Source: Williamsia faeni
Lineage (GTDB): Bacteria > Actinomycetota > Actinomycetes > Mycobacteriales > Mycobacteriaceae
Assembly (NCBI GenBank): GCA_003202005.1
Contig: QJJF01000015.1
Span: 23,146-87,145, forward strand
Direction: 5' to 3'
DNA: 64,000 bases
Position 1 is the first letter of the stretch, and each line of letters starts with the position of its first letter. Under the pieces are notes generated by a model that did not search any database, was not told where the DNA came from, and saw nothing but the letters and a program-made list of their open reading frames with translations. The position numbers were made by a program, and so were the translations under genes. This document shows positions 11,422 to 21,155 of this stretch, in pieces.

Positions 11422-11520
11422 CGTGGCCTCCCGCCGACTACACGAGAATGCGCCCAATCGGCGTTGTTGTCACGGATCCGGTGGCACAAATGTCTCCGCT
11501 ATGGACTGACCGTTGGTGGT

Positions 11521-12548
<1,028 letters not shown>

Positions 12549-12552
<4 letters not shown>

Positions 12553-13028
12553 TGCGAATCTCCCGACTGTGTCGTGTCACCGATCGCCGGGCGTCGCATG
12601 GTGTACGCATCGGCGCCACTGGGCTGATAGTAACCACGGCGAACGCCGATCTCGTCGAATCCGTTGCGGCGATACAGATTGATGGCGGTCTCGTTGTCGG
12701 TCCGGACTTCGAGGAACACCGGCGCCTTTCGGCTGTCCGCGATCTCGAGCAATGTCGCGAGCAATGCCCGACCGTGCCCACGGCCCTGGAATTCCGGGTC
12801 GACGGCGATGGTGTGGATCTCGCACTCCAGGTCACCGTCGAGCCCGAGCACGGAGATCCCGGCATAGCCGATCAATGTCTCGCCGTCTCGCACTGCGAAG
12901 TAATGATTATGTGGCGCAAGGATTTCCGAACGGAATGCCTCGGCGGGCCACGGCGAATCCCCCGCGAACAGCAGCGCTTCGATCCTGGCGCATCGAGCCG
13001 AATCCCGGGCGACGAGCGGACCGATCAT
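12549..13028 (-). CDS. rimI: Ribosomal protein S18 alanine N-acetyltransferase RimI
   Basis: A 159-residue GNAT acetyltransferase. The acetyl-CoA loop is [24 protein letters not shown] (motif A), followed by [30 protein letters not shown] (motif B), the classic RimI block. In actinobacteria RimI acetylates protein N-termini; S18 is the textbook target, but the actual substrate set here is unknown. It overlaps both tsaB upstream and tsaD downstream by 4 nt, so the three are translationally coupled, as in mycobacteria. Confidence 0.93.
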
Positions 13029-13690
13029 TTCTTCCGGTCCTTGAGTTCCACGGCGTCGGGACGGCGGAGATACAACGGGATCAACGGTTTCGGAGCAACA
13101 CCCGACAACAGGTCGGGCAATGCCACCGACACGAGCCCCACCGCGGTCGGTGCGGTCGGGGTGAGCACCGGGTATTCGAAAAGGCTTGTGTGACTCGGTG
13201 AGCCCGCGCTTGCGTCGATCGACTCACCGACCAGGCCGGCACCTAGTTCGGCCGGCGCCACCACGTCGGGCCCGTGGGTCCGGACGCCCTGGGAATAGCG
13301 CGCCCAGTAGACCTCGCGACGACGGGCATCGGTCACCACCAGCAGCGAGGCGACATCGGTGGCCTGCGCAGCGATGGCGTCGAGTGAACACACCCCGTGG
13401 ACCGGCAAACCCAGCGCGTCACCGAACGCGGCGCCGGTGGCCAGGCCCACGCGCAATCCGGTGAAGGGTCCGGGGCCCTGACCGACAACCACGGCATCGA
13501 GATCGGATCGCGCCAGCCCGGCCTCGTCGAGGCATTCCAGGATTCTGGTGGTGAGGATCTCGGCGTGACCACGCGTTGTCACCTCGCTGCGCTGCGCGCG
13601 GACCGTGGGCGCCTCACCTATTTCTGCGGTCACTTCAACGATCCCGGTCACAACCTCGGGAGTGGCGGTATCGATGGCGAGCACAAGCAC
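13025..13690 (-). CDS. tsaB: tRNA threonylcarbamoyladenosine biosynthesis protein TsaB
   Basis: A 221-residue ASKHA-fold partner of TsaD needed for t6A synthesis. The N-terminus MLVLAIDTATPEVVTGIVE and the block VVVGQGPGPFTGLRVGLATGAAFGDALGLPVHGVCSLDAIA are diagnostic. It lacks the catalytic metal site of TsaD, as expected for TsaB, which serves as a scaffold. It is the first gene of tsaB-rimI-tsaD and is separated from the upstream tsaE by a 103-nt gap filled by a long hairpin, so tsaB may have its own transcript start. Confidence 0.94.
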   Translation of the reverse strand: MLVLAIDTATPEVVTGIVEVTAEIGEAPTVRAQRSEVTTRGHAEILTTRILECLDEAGLARSDLDAVVVGQGPGPFTGLRVGLATGAAFGDALGLPVHGVCSLDAIAAQATDVASLLVVTDARRREVYWARYSQGVRTHGPDVVAPAELGAGLVGESIDASAGSPSHTSLFEYPVLTPTAPTAVGLVSVALPDLLSGVAPKPLIPLYLRRPDAVELKDRKK

Positions 13691-13704
13691 GATGAGCCAG
13701 CCTA

Positions 13705-13785
13705 CCCGCCTCCCGATGATGTGCGGTTTTGGCGCAACTCACCTGGGCTTTTGTTCGCCAAAACACCACACCATCGGGGGGCGGG
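13705..13785. repeat. Long imperfect inverted repeat between tsaE and tsaB
   Basis: Two 30-nt arms (13705-13734 and 13756-13785) match at about 26 positions when one is reverse-complemented, with TTTTGGCG at the inner end and CCCGCC at the outer end, around a 21-nt loop. It probably ends tsaE transcripts. It is one of four similar long hairpins at gene ends in this window. Confidence 0.7.
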
Positions 13786-13793
13786 AGCGTGGG

Positions 13794-14243
13794 TCAGTCG
13801 GTGATCCAGCCGTAGGTTGCGGTGCGTTCGTCGGTGTCGACGTCGCGGGACAGCCGGACCAGCAGATGCCGGCGGCTCAACCGTTCGGCCACACCCTCAC
13901 CCCATTCGACCACCACCACCGAATCGTCGAGGTCGGTGTCGAGGTCGAGTGCGTCGAGCTCGTCGAGGCCGCCGAGGCGGTAGGCATCGACGTGGATCAT
14001 GCCCGGCCGACCATCGGCACCTGCCCGGTGCTGACGGGCGATGATGAACGTCGGCGACGACACCCGCCCGATAACCCCGAGTCCGGCACCGATACCGCGG
14101 GCCAGCGCGGTTTTACCGGCTCCGAGCGGTCCGTCGAGGATCACCACGTCACCGGCGGCGAGGTCTGCCGCGAGTTCGCGGCCGAACGCCTCCGTGTCGG
14201 CGACGTCCGGCAGGGTGCACTGGTGTGGCAAAACCGGGTTCAT
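13794..14243 (-). CDS. tsaE: tRNA threonylcarbamoyladenosine biosynthesis ATPase TsaE
   Basis: A 149-residue P-loop ATPase that resets the TsaB-TsaD complex. Walker A GPLGAGKT is at residues 38-45, followed by the family blocks GIGRVSSPTF-like VIGRVSSPTFIIARQH, MIHVDAYRLGGLDELDALDL and VVVEWGEGVAERL. The ATG reading MNPVLPHQCTLPDVADTEAF is preferred over upstream in-frame codons because it overlaps the preceding hydrolase stop by 4 nt (ATGA coupling) and gives normal family length. Confidence 0.93.
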   Translation of the reverse strand: MNPVLPHQCTLPDVADTEAFGRELAADLAAGDVVILDGPLGAGKTALARGIGAGLGVIGRVSSPTFIIARQHRAGADGRPGMIHVDAYRLGGLDELDALDLDTDLDDSVVVVEWGEGVAERLSRRHLLVRLSRDVDTDERTATYGWITD

Positions 14244-15289
14244 GACTGCCAGACCCGCTCGACCAGCGTCTCGATGGCGTCGGTGATGACGTCCGGGTTC
14301 TCCAGCATCACCATGTGCCCGCAATCGGCGATCCCGACCAGCTCGCATCCTGGACCCAACCGGTTGTGGAGCTCGACCGAGTTCGGCAACGGCGTCACCT
14401 TGTCCTCATAGCCGCAGGCAACAAGAGTGGGAATCCCGGAAAGGACTGCGAGTCCGGAGGTTTCATCGTGTTCCTCGAGTGCGCGCAGGAAATTGACGAC
14501 GGTGTCGATCCGGGTCCGCTGGATGACCGACTCCACGAACTCACTCACCGCCGGCGAATGAAACGTCGAACCGAAACTTCCGGCCGTCAACACCGGCGCC
14601 ATCAGCATCCTGGTCAACCCGCGGCCGGCTTCCACCGCACGCGGCGCGCGCCGGACGGACGTCCGGAATGCGTCGACCAGCGGATTCTGCAGGCCGCGTC
14701 CCAGCCCCACTTCCGCGATGCCGTGCGCCGCCGACGCGACCAGCCCGACACCGAGCACCCTGGATCCGAACAGTTCCGGTCGACGGCTCGCCAGTGCCAT
14801 GACCGCCATCCCGCCCATCGAATGACCCATCAGGACAACAGGACCGGTGGGAACCACCGTGCGCAGGACCGCTTCGAGGTCTGCGGCCATCTGGGTGATG
14901 GTGCACGACCCGGGCGAGGCCTGTCCGGACTCCCCGTGCCCGCGATGATCGAAGAAGATCATCCGAACGTCACCGCCCCAACGCTTTTCGAGGTCGCGCC
15001 GCTGGAAATGCCAGGTCGACATCCGGAGACAGAATCCGTGAACGAACACCACCGTCAACGGCGCATCGGCCGGACCGACTTCCCGAACAGCAAGCGGCAC
15101 ACCGTCATCGGCAACCACAATGCTGGCGTGATCGCTGTAGATCAGGCCGAAATCCTCGATGGAGTTCGGGTCGGGAGTGGTGGGTTTCCTTCGCGTCAGA
15201 GAGCGGGCCGCGGCACCGATGGCCACTGCGCCCAGCGTCGCGACACCCGCTGTCCCGGCCAGGATCTCAAGCCGTCCCGATCGCTCCAT
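14240..15289 (-). CDS. Alpha/beta hydrolase
   Basis: A 349-residue alpha/beta-hydrolase. A hydrophobic N-terminal segment (about residues 8-28, LAGTAGVATLGAVAIGAAA) may anchor it in the membrane or act as a signal. The oxyanion strand is VVFVHGFCLRMSTWHFQRRDL, then FFDHRGHGESG, the nucleophile elbow GHSMGGMAVMALA and a late catalytic His in IADCGHMVMLENPD; the acid is probably in ACGYEDKVTPL. The natural substrate is unknown; lipase/esterase-type activity is likely. It is coupled to alr (1-nt overlap) and tsaE (4-nt overlap), an arrangement also found in fast-growing mycobacteria. Confidence 0.9.
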   Translation of the reverse strand: MERSGRLEILAGTAGVATLGAVAIGAAARSLTRRKPTTPDPNSIEDFGLIYSDHASIVVADDGVPLAVREVGPADAPLTVVFVHGFCLRMSTWHFQRRDLEKRWGGDVRMIFFDHRGHGESGQASPGSCTITQMAADLEAVLRTVVPTGPVVLMGHSMGGMAVMALASRRPELFGSRVLGVGLVASAAHGIAEVGLGRGLQNPLVDAFRTSVRRAPRAVEAGRGLTRMLMAPVLTAGSFGSTFHSPAVSEFVESVIQRTRIDTVVNFLRALEEHDETSGLAVLSGIPTLVACGYEDKVTPLPNSVELHNRLGPGCELVGIADCGHMVMLENPDVITDAIETLVERVWQS

Positions 15290-16452
15290 CAGACCACCTC
15301 ACCGCTGATCGGACCGGAGACGTAGGTGCGGACTGCGCGGCCACGGATCCCCGAGACGATCTCGTAGTCGATGGTGCCGATGGATTCTGCCCATTCCAGC
15401 GCGGTCGGGCCGTCGCCGGCGCCGGTACCGAACAGCACAGCTCGGTCCCCCGCGCTCACCCCCGCGGGGTTCTGGCCGAGGTCGACCACCATCTGGTCCA
15501 TACAGATACGACCCACGTTGCGATACCGATGTCCGTTGATCTGAACGCTCAGCCGGTTCGACAACAGCCTCGGCACACCGTCTGCGTACCCGGCCGGGAG
15601 CAGCGCAACGGTGGTGTCGTTCGGGGCAACCCAGCTGTGGCTGTATGAAACACCTTGTCCTGCTGGAATCTTCTTGACCGACAGCACCTCGGCCGACAGT
15701 GTCATCGCCGGGACCAACCCGAAGTCGCCCAGCTCGGGTATCGGTGAGCGTCCGTAGACGGCGATTCCGGGACGCACGAGATCGCGGGCCAGATCTGGAC
15801 GCGTCAGCGTGGCCGCCGAATTCGCTATGTGCCGCACGGCAACCGGAGCCCCCACCCGGGCCAGGTCGTCAGCCGCCTCGTCGAGCCGCTCGGCCTGCAG
15901 ATCGTTGAGCGGATGATCGGGTTCGTCAGCACGCACGAGATGACTCATCACACCGTGCATGGTGATCACCTGCTCGGCAACGGCTTTTGCCAGCGCATCC
16001 CTGGTGTCGTCCCATTCGGTGATGTGCACGCCATTGCGGGCCAGACCCGTGTCGACCTTCACCGTCACCGACGCGGTGCGTCCGGCGGCACGCGCCGCGG
16101 CCACCACCGCATCGAGCTCCCGGGAGGAAGAGACGCCCAGTTGGACATCGGCCTCGATGGCCGAGCCGAAGTCGGCATTGCCGCCGTGCAACCAGGCGAG
16201 CACCGGCGCGGTGATGCCGGCGCGGCGCAGTTCGAGCGCCTCGCCGATCGTTGTCACACCCAGCTGGGCGGCACCCGCGGCCAGGGCAGCGCGCCCGACC
16301 TCGACCGCGCCGTGGCCGTAACCATCGGCCTTCACCACGGCGACGATCTCGGCGCTGGTGTGCGCGCGCAGGACGCCGATGTTGTGCGACACCGCTGAAA
16401 GGTCGATCCGTGCTTCGAGTGCCGGAGTGTTCATCACGTCCCATTCTTTCAC
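15289..16452 (-). CDS. alr: Alanine racemase
   Basis: A PLP enzyme of 387 aa making D-alanine for peptidoglycan. The PLP lysine is K41 in VAVVKADGYGHGAVEVG; GVSYSHSW carries the second catalytic tyrosine, and the C-terminal segment ends in the usual YEIVSGIRGRAVRTYV. The GTG start overlaps the nnrDE stop by 4 nt; an ATG six codons later (MNTPALEARIDLSA) is also possible and would match shorter homologues. It is cotranscribed with nnrDE and the downstream hydrolase and tsaE. Confidence 0.95.
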   Translation of the reverse strand: MKEWDVMNTPALEARIDLSAVSHNIGVLRAHTSAEIVAVVKADGYGHGAVEVGRAALAAGAAQLGVTTIGEALELRRAGITAPVLAWLHGGNADFGSAIEADVQLGVSSSRELDAVVAAARAAGRTASVTVKVDTGLARNGVHITEWDDTRDALAKAVAEQVITMHGVMSHLVRADEPDHPLNDLQAERLDEAADDLARVGAPVAVRHIANSAATLTRPDLARDLVRPGIAVYGRSPIPELGDFGLVPAMTLSAEVLSVKKIPAGQGVSYSHSWVAPNDTTVALLPAGYADGVPRLLSNRLSVQINGHRYRNVGRICMDQMVVDLGQNPAGVSAGDRAVLFGTGAGDGPTALEWAESIGTIDYEIVSGIRGRAVRTYVSGPISGEVV

Positions 16453-17870
16453 CTGCGGCCGCCCAACAGTGCACGCAAGGTCGGTGAGAGGGCCTTGAGC
16501 AGGGCTGATGCCCCGATCGGTGCCGCGTCACCCGACGCGGTGCGTGCCGCCAGGGCGTGCACCCGCGCCGCGGCCGCCGCGGCGAGCGGTGTGTCGATCC
16601 CGGCCGCGAGCAGGCTTCCCGCGACACCGGAAAGGATGTCCCCGGCGCCCGCTGTCGCCGCCCAGGACGACCGGGCATCGTTGACCAGGGTGAATCCGTC
16701 GGCGTCCGCAATCACCGTGGCCCGGCCTTTGAGAAGAACCGTCGCCTGTAGTTCGGCAGCCAGCTCGCGAACGGCGGCGATCCGATCGGGACCCGGCGCC
16801 GATCCGGTCAGGCGGGCGAACTCGCCCGCATGTGGGGTCAGCAGTGTCGGTGCATCGCGGCCCGTGACCAGATCGCGGTGGGCCGCGACGAGTGTGAGTC
16901 CGTCGGCATCGATCAGGACGGGCAGATCGGTCGACAACACGTACGCCAGCCGCCGCAGACCGGCCTCGTCGGTGCCGGCACCGGGGCCCACCACCCACGC
17001 CTGCACGGTCCCGGCGTCCTCGGGTTCGTCGGCGACCACGGTTTCGGGGAACTGCGCCAACACATGTGGGCCGGCTCCGCCCGCGTACCTGACCATGCCC
17101 GACGTCGCCGACACCGCGGCCCCGGTACACAGCACCCCGGCGCCCGGGTACCGGGCCGAGCCGGCGATGATCCCGACCACACCCTGGCTGTATTTGTCGT
17201 CGGCCGGCCCGGGAATCGGCCAGAGCGCCGCCACGTCGTCGTCGGTGAGCTGACTGATCGACGGCTCGCCGGCATCTATACCGATGTCCGCCACCACAAT
17301 CCGGCCACACTGCGGGGCTGCCATCACGTGCGCGATCCGCGCTGCGCCGAACGTCACCGTGACCGCGGCCTTGACCGCTGGAGTATTGACGTACCCGGTG
17401 TCGGCGTCGACGCCGGAGGGCAGGTCCACCGAGATGATCGGCGCCTCGCAGGCGGCGAGAACGTCTGCCGCCGCAGGTCGCAAGGGACCGGTTCCGCTGA
17501 GACCAACGATACCGTCGATGATCAGATCAACTGTGTTGGAAAGCTTTTCGACGATCACACCACCGGACTTGCGATACGCGGCCAGGCCGGCGGTATGCGT
17601 GCGCTCCCCCCCGAGGAGGACCGCTTGCACCCGCACCCCGCGACGACGGAGTTCGGCCGCCGCGTACAGCGCGTCACCGCCGTTGTCGCCCGAGCCGGCG
17701 ACAACGCCGACTGATCGGCCGTAGCATCCGCCACAGCGGGATTTCAGTTCGGCGACAACCACTCCGGCGACCGCGTGGGCGGCCCGGCGCATCAACACAC
17801 CATTGGCCAACAGATCGCCGGTGGCCTCCTCGGCCACCCGGATCCGTTCGGCGCTGAAGTAGTTGATCAT
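16449..17870 (-). CDS. nnrDE: Bifunctional NAD(P)H-hydrate epimerase / ADP-dependent dehydratase
   Basis: A 473-residue fused metabolite-repair enzyme. The N-terminal YjeF domain (about 1-210) shows VGVVAGSGDNGGDALYAAAELRRRG and SVDLPSGVDADTG and epimerises damaged NAD(P)HX. The C-terminal ribokinase-like domain (about 215-470) shows LLTPHAGEFARLTG and AGAGDILSGVAGSLLAAG and dehydrates the S-form back to NAD(P)H. Domain order is the standard bacterial fusion. It lies immediately downstream of glmS and overlaps alr, as in mycobacteria. Confidence 0.95.
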   Translation of the reverse strand: MINYFSAERIRVAEEATGDLLANGVLMRRAAHAVAGVVVAELKSRCGGCYGRSVGVVAGSGDNGGDALYAAAELRRRGVRVQAVLLGGERTHTAGLAAYRKSGGVIVEKLSNTVDLIIDGIVGLSGTGPLRPAAADVLAACEAPIISVDLPSGVDADTGYVNTPAVKAAVTVTFGAARIAHVMAAPQCGRIVVADIGIDAGEPSISQLTDDDVAALWPIPGPADDKYSQGVVGIIAGSARYPGAGVLCTGAAVSATSGMVRYAGGAGPHVLAQFPETVVADEPEDAGTVQAWVVGPGAGTDEAGLRRLAYVLSTDLPVLIDADGLTLVAAHRDLVTGRDAPTLLTPHAGEFARLTGSAPGPDRIAAVRELAAELQATVLLKGRATVIADADGFTLVNDARSSWAATAGAGDILSGVAGSLLAAGIDTPLAAAAAARVHALAARTASGDAAPIGASALLKALSPTLRALLGGRR

Positions 17871-17887
17871 CGCCTGCGAACCTCGAC

Positions 17888-19750
17888 CTACTCGACGGTG
17901 ACAGATTTGGCCAGGTTGCGTGGCTTGTCCACGTCGTAGCCCCGCGCCTGTGCGACCGCGGCGGCGAATACCTGAAGCGGCACAGTCGAAACCAGCGGCT
18001 GCAACAGTGTCGGTGTCTGCGGGATCCGGATCAGGTGGTCGGCGACATCGACCACCGACTCGTCACCATCTTCGGCGATGACGATGGTGGTTGCGCCACG
18101 TGCCTGGATCTCGCGGATGTTGCTGATCATCTTGGAGTGCAGCACAGCACGTCCGGTCAGCGACGGCATCACGATGATGACGGGCAGGTCATCTTCGATC
18201 AGCGCGATCGGGCCGTGCTTGAGTTCACCGGCGGCAAACCCTTCGGCATGGATGTACGCCAGCTCCTTGAGCTTGAGTGCGCCCTCGAGCGCCACCGGGT
18301 AGCCGACGTGGCGGCCCAGGAACAGCACGGTGTCGCAGCCCGCGAGGTCGCGGCCAAGTGCGCGAACCGGTTCCATGGTCTCCAGCACCTTGCTGACCAG
18401 TGCCGGCATGGCTTCGAGGGCAGCGAACTCTCTGGCCACCTCGTCGGGATATTTGGTACCGCGGGCCTGCGCCAGAGCCAGGCCGACCAGGTAGGTCGCG
18501 GTGATCTGCGCCAGGAAGCATTTGGTGGAAGCAACGCCGATCTCGGGTCCGGCGTGGGTGTAGAGCACTGCATCGGATTCCCGCGGGATCTGCGCACCAT
18601 TGGTGTTACAGATCGCCAGCACCTTGGCCTTCTGGTCCTTGGCATGCCGGACCGCTTCCAGGGTGTCGGCCGTCTCCCCCGACTGCGAGATGGCCACCAC
18701 CAGGGTCGAACGATCGAGCACCGGATCCCGGTACCGGAACTCGCTGGCCAGTTCGACCTCGACCGGGAGGCGGGTCCAGTGCTCGATCGCGTACTTCGAC
18801 AGCAATCCGGCGTGGTAGGCGGTACCGCAGGCGACCACAAAGACCTTGTCGATGTCGCGCAGGTCGTCGTCGGTCAGGCGCTGCTCGTCGAGGACGATCC
18901 GCCCGTTCTCGAAGTGGCCGAGAAGGGTGTCGGCAAGCGCCTGCGGCTGCTCGGCGATCTCCTTCAACATGAAGTAGTCGTAGCCGCCCTTTTCCGCGGC
19001 AGCGAGGTCCCAGTCGATATGGAACGGCTTGCCCGGTGCGGCGTTTCCTTCGAAATCGGTGATCAGGTAATTGTCGGCCGTGATGACCACGACCTGGTCC
19101 TGTCCGAGCTCGACTGCGTCGCGAGTGTGCTCGATGAATGCGGCCACATCCGAGCCCACGAACATCTCGCCGTCACCCACACCGACAACCAACGGAGTCG
19201 ACCGGCGCGCGGCCACGATCGTGTCGGGGTGATCGGCGTGCGTGAACACGAGCGTGAACGCCCCGTCGAGCCTCGCGAGGACGGCATACGCACTGGCCAC
19301 GAAGTCGCCCGCGGTGGGGCCGGAGGCATATTGCAGGTGGATCAGGTGCACAGCGGTCTCGGTGTCGGTATCCGACGAGAACTCGATACCGGCCTGCTCC
19401 ACCTCGCCACGCAGCGCGGCGAAGTTCTCGATGATCCCGTTGTGGACCACAGCGATCTTGCCGTCGATGCTGGTGTGCGGATGCGCATTGCGGTCGGTGG
19501 GCCGACCGTGGGTTGCCCATCGGGTGTGCCCGATGCCGGTGGTGCCGGCAAACGACTCGCGGCCGATCACGGCGAGTTCCTTGTCGAGATTCTCCAGGCG
19601 ACCGGCCTTCTTCTCGACTGCAGCGTTGCCCGCGCCGTCCAAAATCGCGACCCCGGCCGAGTCGTACCCGCGGTATTCCATCCGCCGCAGCGCCTCGACA
19701 ACAACCTCGAGGGCATCGCGTTTGCCCACGTATCCGACGATTCCACACAT
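17888..19750 (-). CDS. glmS: Glutamine--fructose-6-phosphate aminotransferase (isomerizing)
   Basis: A 620-residue enzyme making glucosamine-6-phosphate, the entry to UDP-GlcNAc. The glutaminase domain begins MCGIVGYVG with nucleophile C2 and contains GHTRWATHGRPTDRNAHPH; two SIS sugar-isomerase domains follow (VACGTAYHAGLLSKY, SQSGETADTLEAVRHA, and the GRHVGYPVALEGALKLKELAYIH block). It ends with DKPRNLAKSVTVE, the exact family C-terminus. The start must be at MCGIVG because the cysteine has to be residue 2 after processing; longer in-frame readings are rejected. With glmM about 4 kb away the window holds two of the enzymes for cell-wall amino sugars. Confidence 0.97.
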   Translation of the reverse strand: MCGIVGYVGKRDALEVVVEALRRMEYRGYDSAGVAILDGAGNAAVEKKAGRLENLDKELAVIGRESFAGTTGIGHTRWATHGRPTDRNAHPHTSIDGKIAVVHNGIIENFAALRGEVEQAGIEFSSDTDTETAVHLIHLQYASGPTAGDFVASAYAVLARLDGAFTLVFTHADHPDTIVAARRSTPLVVGVGDGEMFVGSDVAAFIEHTRDAVELGQDQVVVITADNYLITDFEGNAAPGKPFHIDWDLAAAEKGGYDYFMLKEIAEQPQALADTLLGHFENGRIVLDEQRLTDDDLRDIDKVFVVACGTAYHAGLLSKYAIEHWTRLPVEVELASEFRYRDPVLDRSTLVVAISQSGETADTLEAVRHAKDQKAKVLAICNTNGAQIPRESDAVLYTHAGPEIGVASTKCFLAQITATYLVGLALAQARGTKYPDEVAREFAALEAMPALVSKVLETMEPVRALGRDLAGCDTVLFLGRHVGYPVALEGALKLKELAYIHAEGFAAGELKHGPIALIEDDLPVIIVMPSLTGRAVLHSKMISNIREIQARGATTIVIAEDGDESVVDVADHLIRIPQTPTLLQPLVSTVPLQVFAAAVAQARGYDVDKPRNLAKSVTVE

Positions 19751-19908
19751 AGTGCTACAGGGTACTTGCCACGTACGGCAGGAGTGAATCGCCGATCTCC
19801 CGATGCTGCCCGCCACCGGATTTCTGATGCGGACACCTTCGGGAAGACTCGAAGTGGCCGGACAACGGCCTACTGCCGTTGGTCGGGGTGATCACCTAGA
19901 GTCAGACC

Positions 19909-20766
19909 GTGGCCAATCCCAAGAAGCTTCTTTCGCAGCTGTCCAGAACGGGACCGCATAAGGTTCTGCGCGGTGACATGGCGATTGTCGGGCTCCCCGG
20001 AACCATCTACACACCCGCCGAAGGCAAAGACCTCGCCGGCATCGCATTCGGACACGGGTGGATGACCGGAGCCAAGCAGTACTACAAGACCCTCGCGCAT
20101 CTGGCGTCGTGGGGCATCGTCGCGGCCGCGCCGTCCACCGAGAAGGGCATGCTGGGTTCGGACGAGGGACTCGCCGCCGACCTCGAGACAGCGCTGGCCG
20201 TGATCAGTCAGGTCCGGCTCGGCACCGGCCGCATCACGGTGAACAAGCATCGCCTCGGACTGGTCGGACACGGTTTCGGTGCGGGGGCGGCCACGCTCGC
20301 CGCCTCCCGGAGTGATCGTGCGAAGGCTCTGGCCGCGCTGTATCCCGCGCCGACCAGCAAAGCGGTCCTGCCGGCTGCCGAGGCGATCCGGATCCCGACG
20401 ATGATCCTGACCGCACCGGGCGAACTCGAGTCGATGACCTCGAACTCGCTGGCGTTGCGCCGCGCACTGCCGGCCGAGGCCAATCCGGTCTTGCGCATGG
20501 TGCCCAAGGCCGACAATCGTGGCTTGGCCGAAGGATTCAGCATTCGTGGAACCCTCGGCGCCGGTGGAAACAGCAAGGCCACCCAGCGCGCCACCCGCGG
20601 CGTCCTCACCGGATTCCTGTTGCATCAGCTGACCGGCGAAAAGACCTACTCCGCGTTCAGCGAGCCCGAAGGTGTACTTGGCAAGCTGCACACCGTCGAT
20701 CCCGAATCGTTGCCGCCGGGCACCGAGGACGTCATCGACCCGCTCACCAGGTTGCTCCGCAAGTAG
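19909..20766 (+). CDS. Alpha/beta-hydrolase-fold protein lacking the usual nucleophile (Rv3438-like)
   Basis: A 285-residue protein with the fold pattern of dienelactone-hydrolase/chlorophyllase-like enzymes. It has the strand ITVNKHRLGLVGHGFGAGAATLAAS where other family members carry G-x-S-x-G; here the elbow reads GHGFG, with glycine at the nucleophile position. Downstream strands with IPTMILTAPGELESM look normal. Either the protein is non-catalytic or it uses another residue. Location between glmS and the EspC-like operon, and length, match M. tuberculosis Rv3438. The GTG start gives MANPKKLLSQLSRTGPHKVL. Function unknown. Confidence 0.8.
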   Translation: MANPKKLLSQLSRTGPHKVLRGDMAIVGLPGTIYTPAEGKDLAGIAFGHGWMTGAKQYYKTLAHLASWGIVAAAPSTEKGMLGSDEGLAADLETALAVISQVRLGTGRITVNKHRLGLVGHGFGAGAATLAASRSDRAKALAALYPAPTSKAVLPAAEAIRIPTMILTAPGELESMTSNSLALRRALPAEANPVLRMVPKADNRGLAEGFSIRGTLGAGGNSKATQRATRGVLTGFLLHQLTGEKTYSAFSEPEGVLGKLHTVDPESLPPGTEDVIDPLTRLLRK

Positions 20767-20783
20767 TCGCCGCCGGCCAACCC

Positions 20784-21155
20784 TCAGCGGTCGGACAGCC
20801 AACCGCTCTCGTAGGACGAGTCCGCACCCGCGGTGTCCACTGGGTCGTCATTGGACGTCGTTGCGTCTGCGGCGGTGCGGGTCTCGTCGGTAGCGCCGCC
20901 GGCCGTATCGGATATCGGAGCCGGACCGGACATCGGACTGTGCGGACTGAGGTCGATGTCGTCGGCCGGCAACAGGATCGCACCGCCTCGGGCGACTGAT
21001 TCCCTGGTGACACCCCGGCGATGCCGGTCGTCTTCTGCCCGAACACGCACGCGTTCACCGAGTACGGCCATCTGTTGGTCGTAAGTCTTTGTGGCAGAGG
21101 CGGTTTTACGTCGTGCCGCGGACACGATCTCATCGAACAGATCGACGACGCTCAT
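20784..21155 (-). CDS. Hypothetical protein, last gene of EspC-like operon
   Basis: A 123-residue protein I do not recognise. The N-terminal third is a charged helix (MSVVDLFDEIVSAARRKTAS, then ERVRVRAEDDRHRRGV), and the remainder is acidic and rich in Asp, Thr, Ser and Ala, probably disordered. It has no signal peptide or membrane helix. It starts within the stop codon of the upstream 511-residue protein (4-nt overlap), so it is translationally coupled and likely works with it. A role as a chaperone or accessory of that protein is only a guess from the coupling. Confidence 0.7.
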   Translation of the reverse strand: MSVVDLFDEIVSAARRKTASATKTYDQQMAVLGERVRVRAEDDRHRRGVTRESVARGGAILLPADDIDLSPHSPMSGPAPISDTAGGATDETRTAADATTSNDDPVDTAGADSSYESGWLSDR

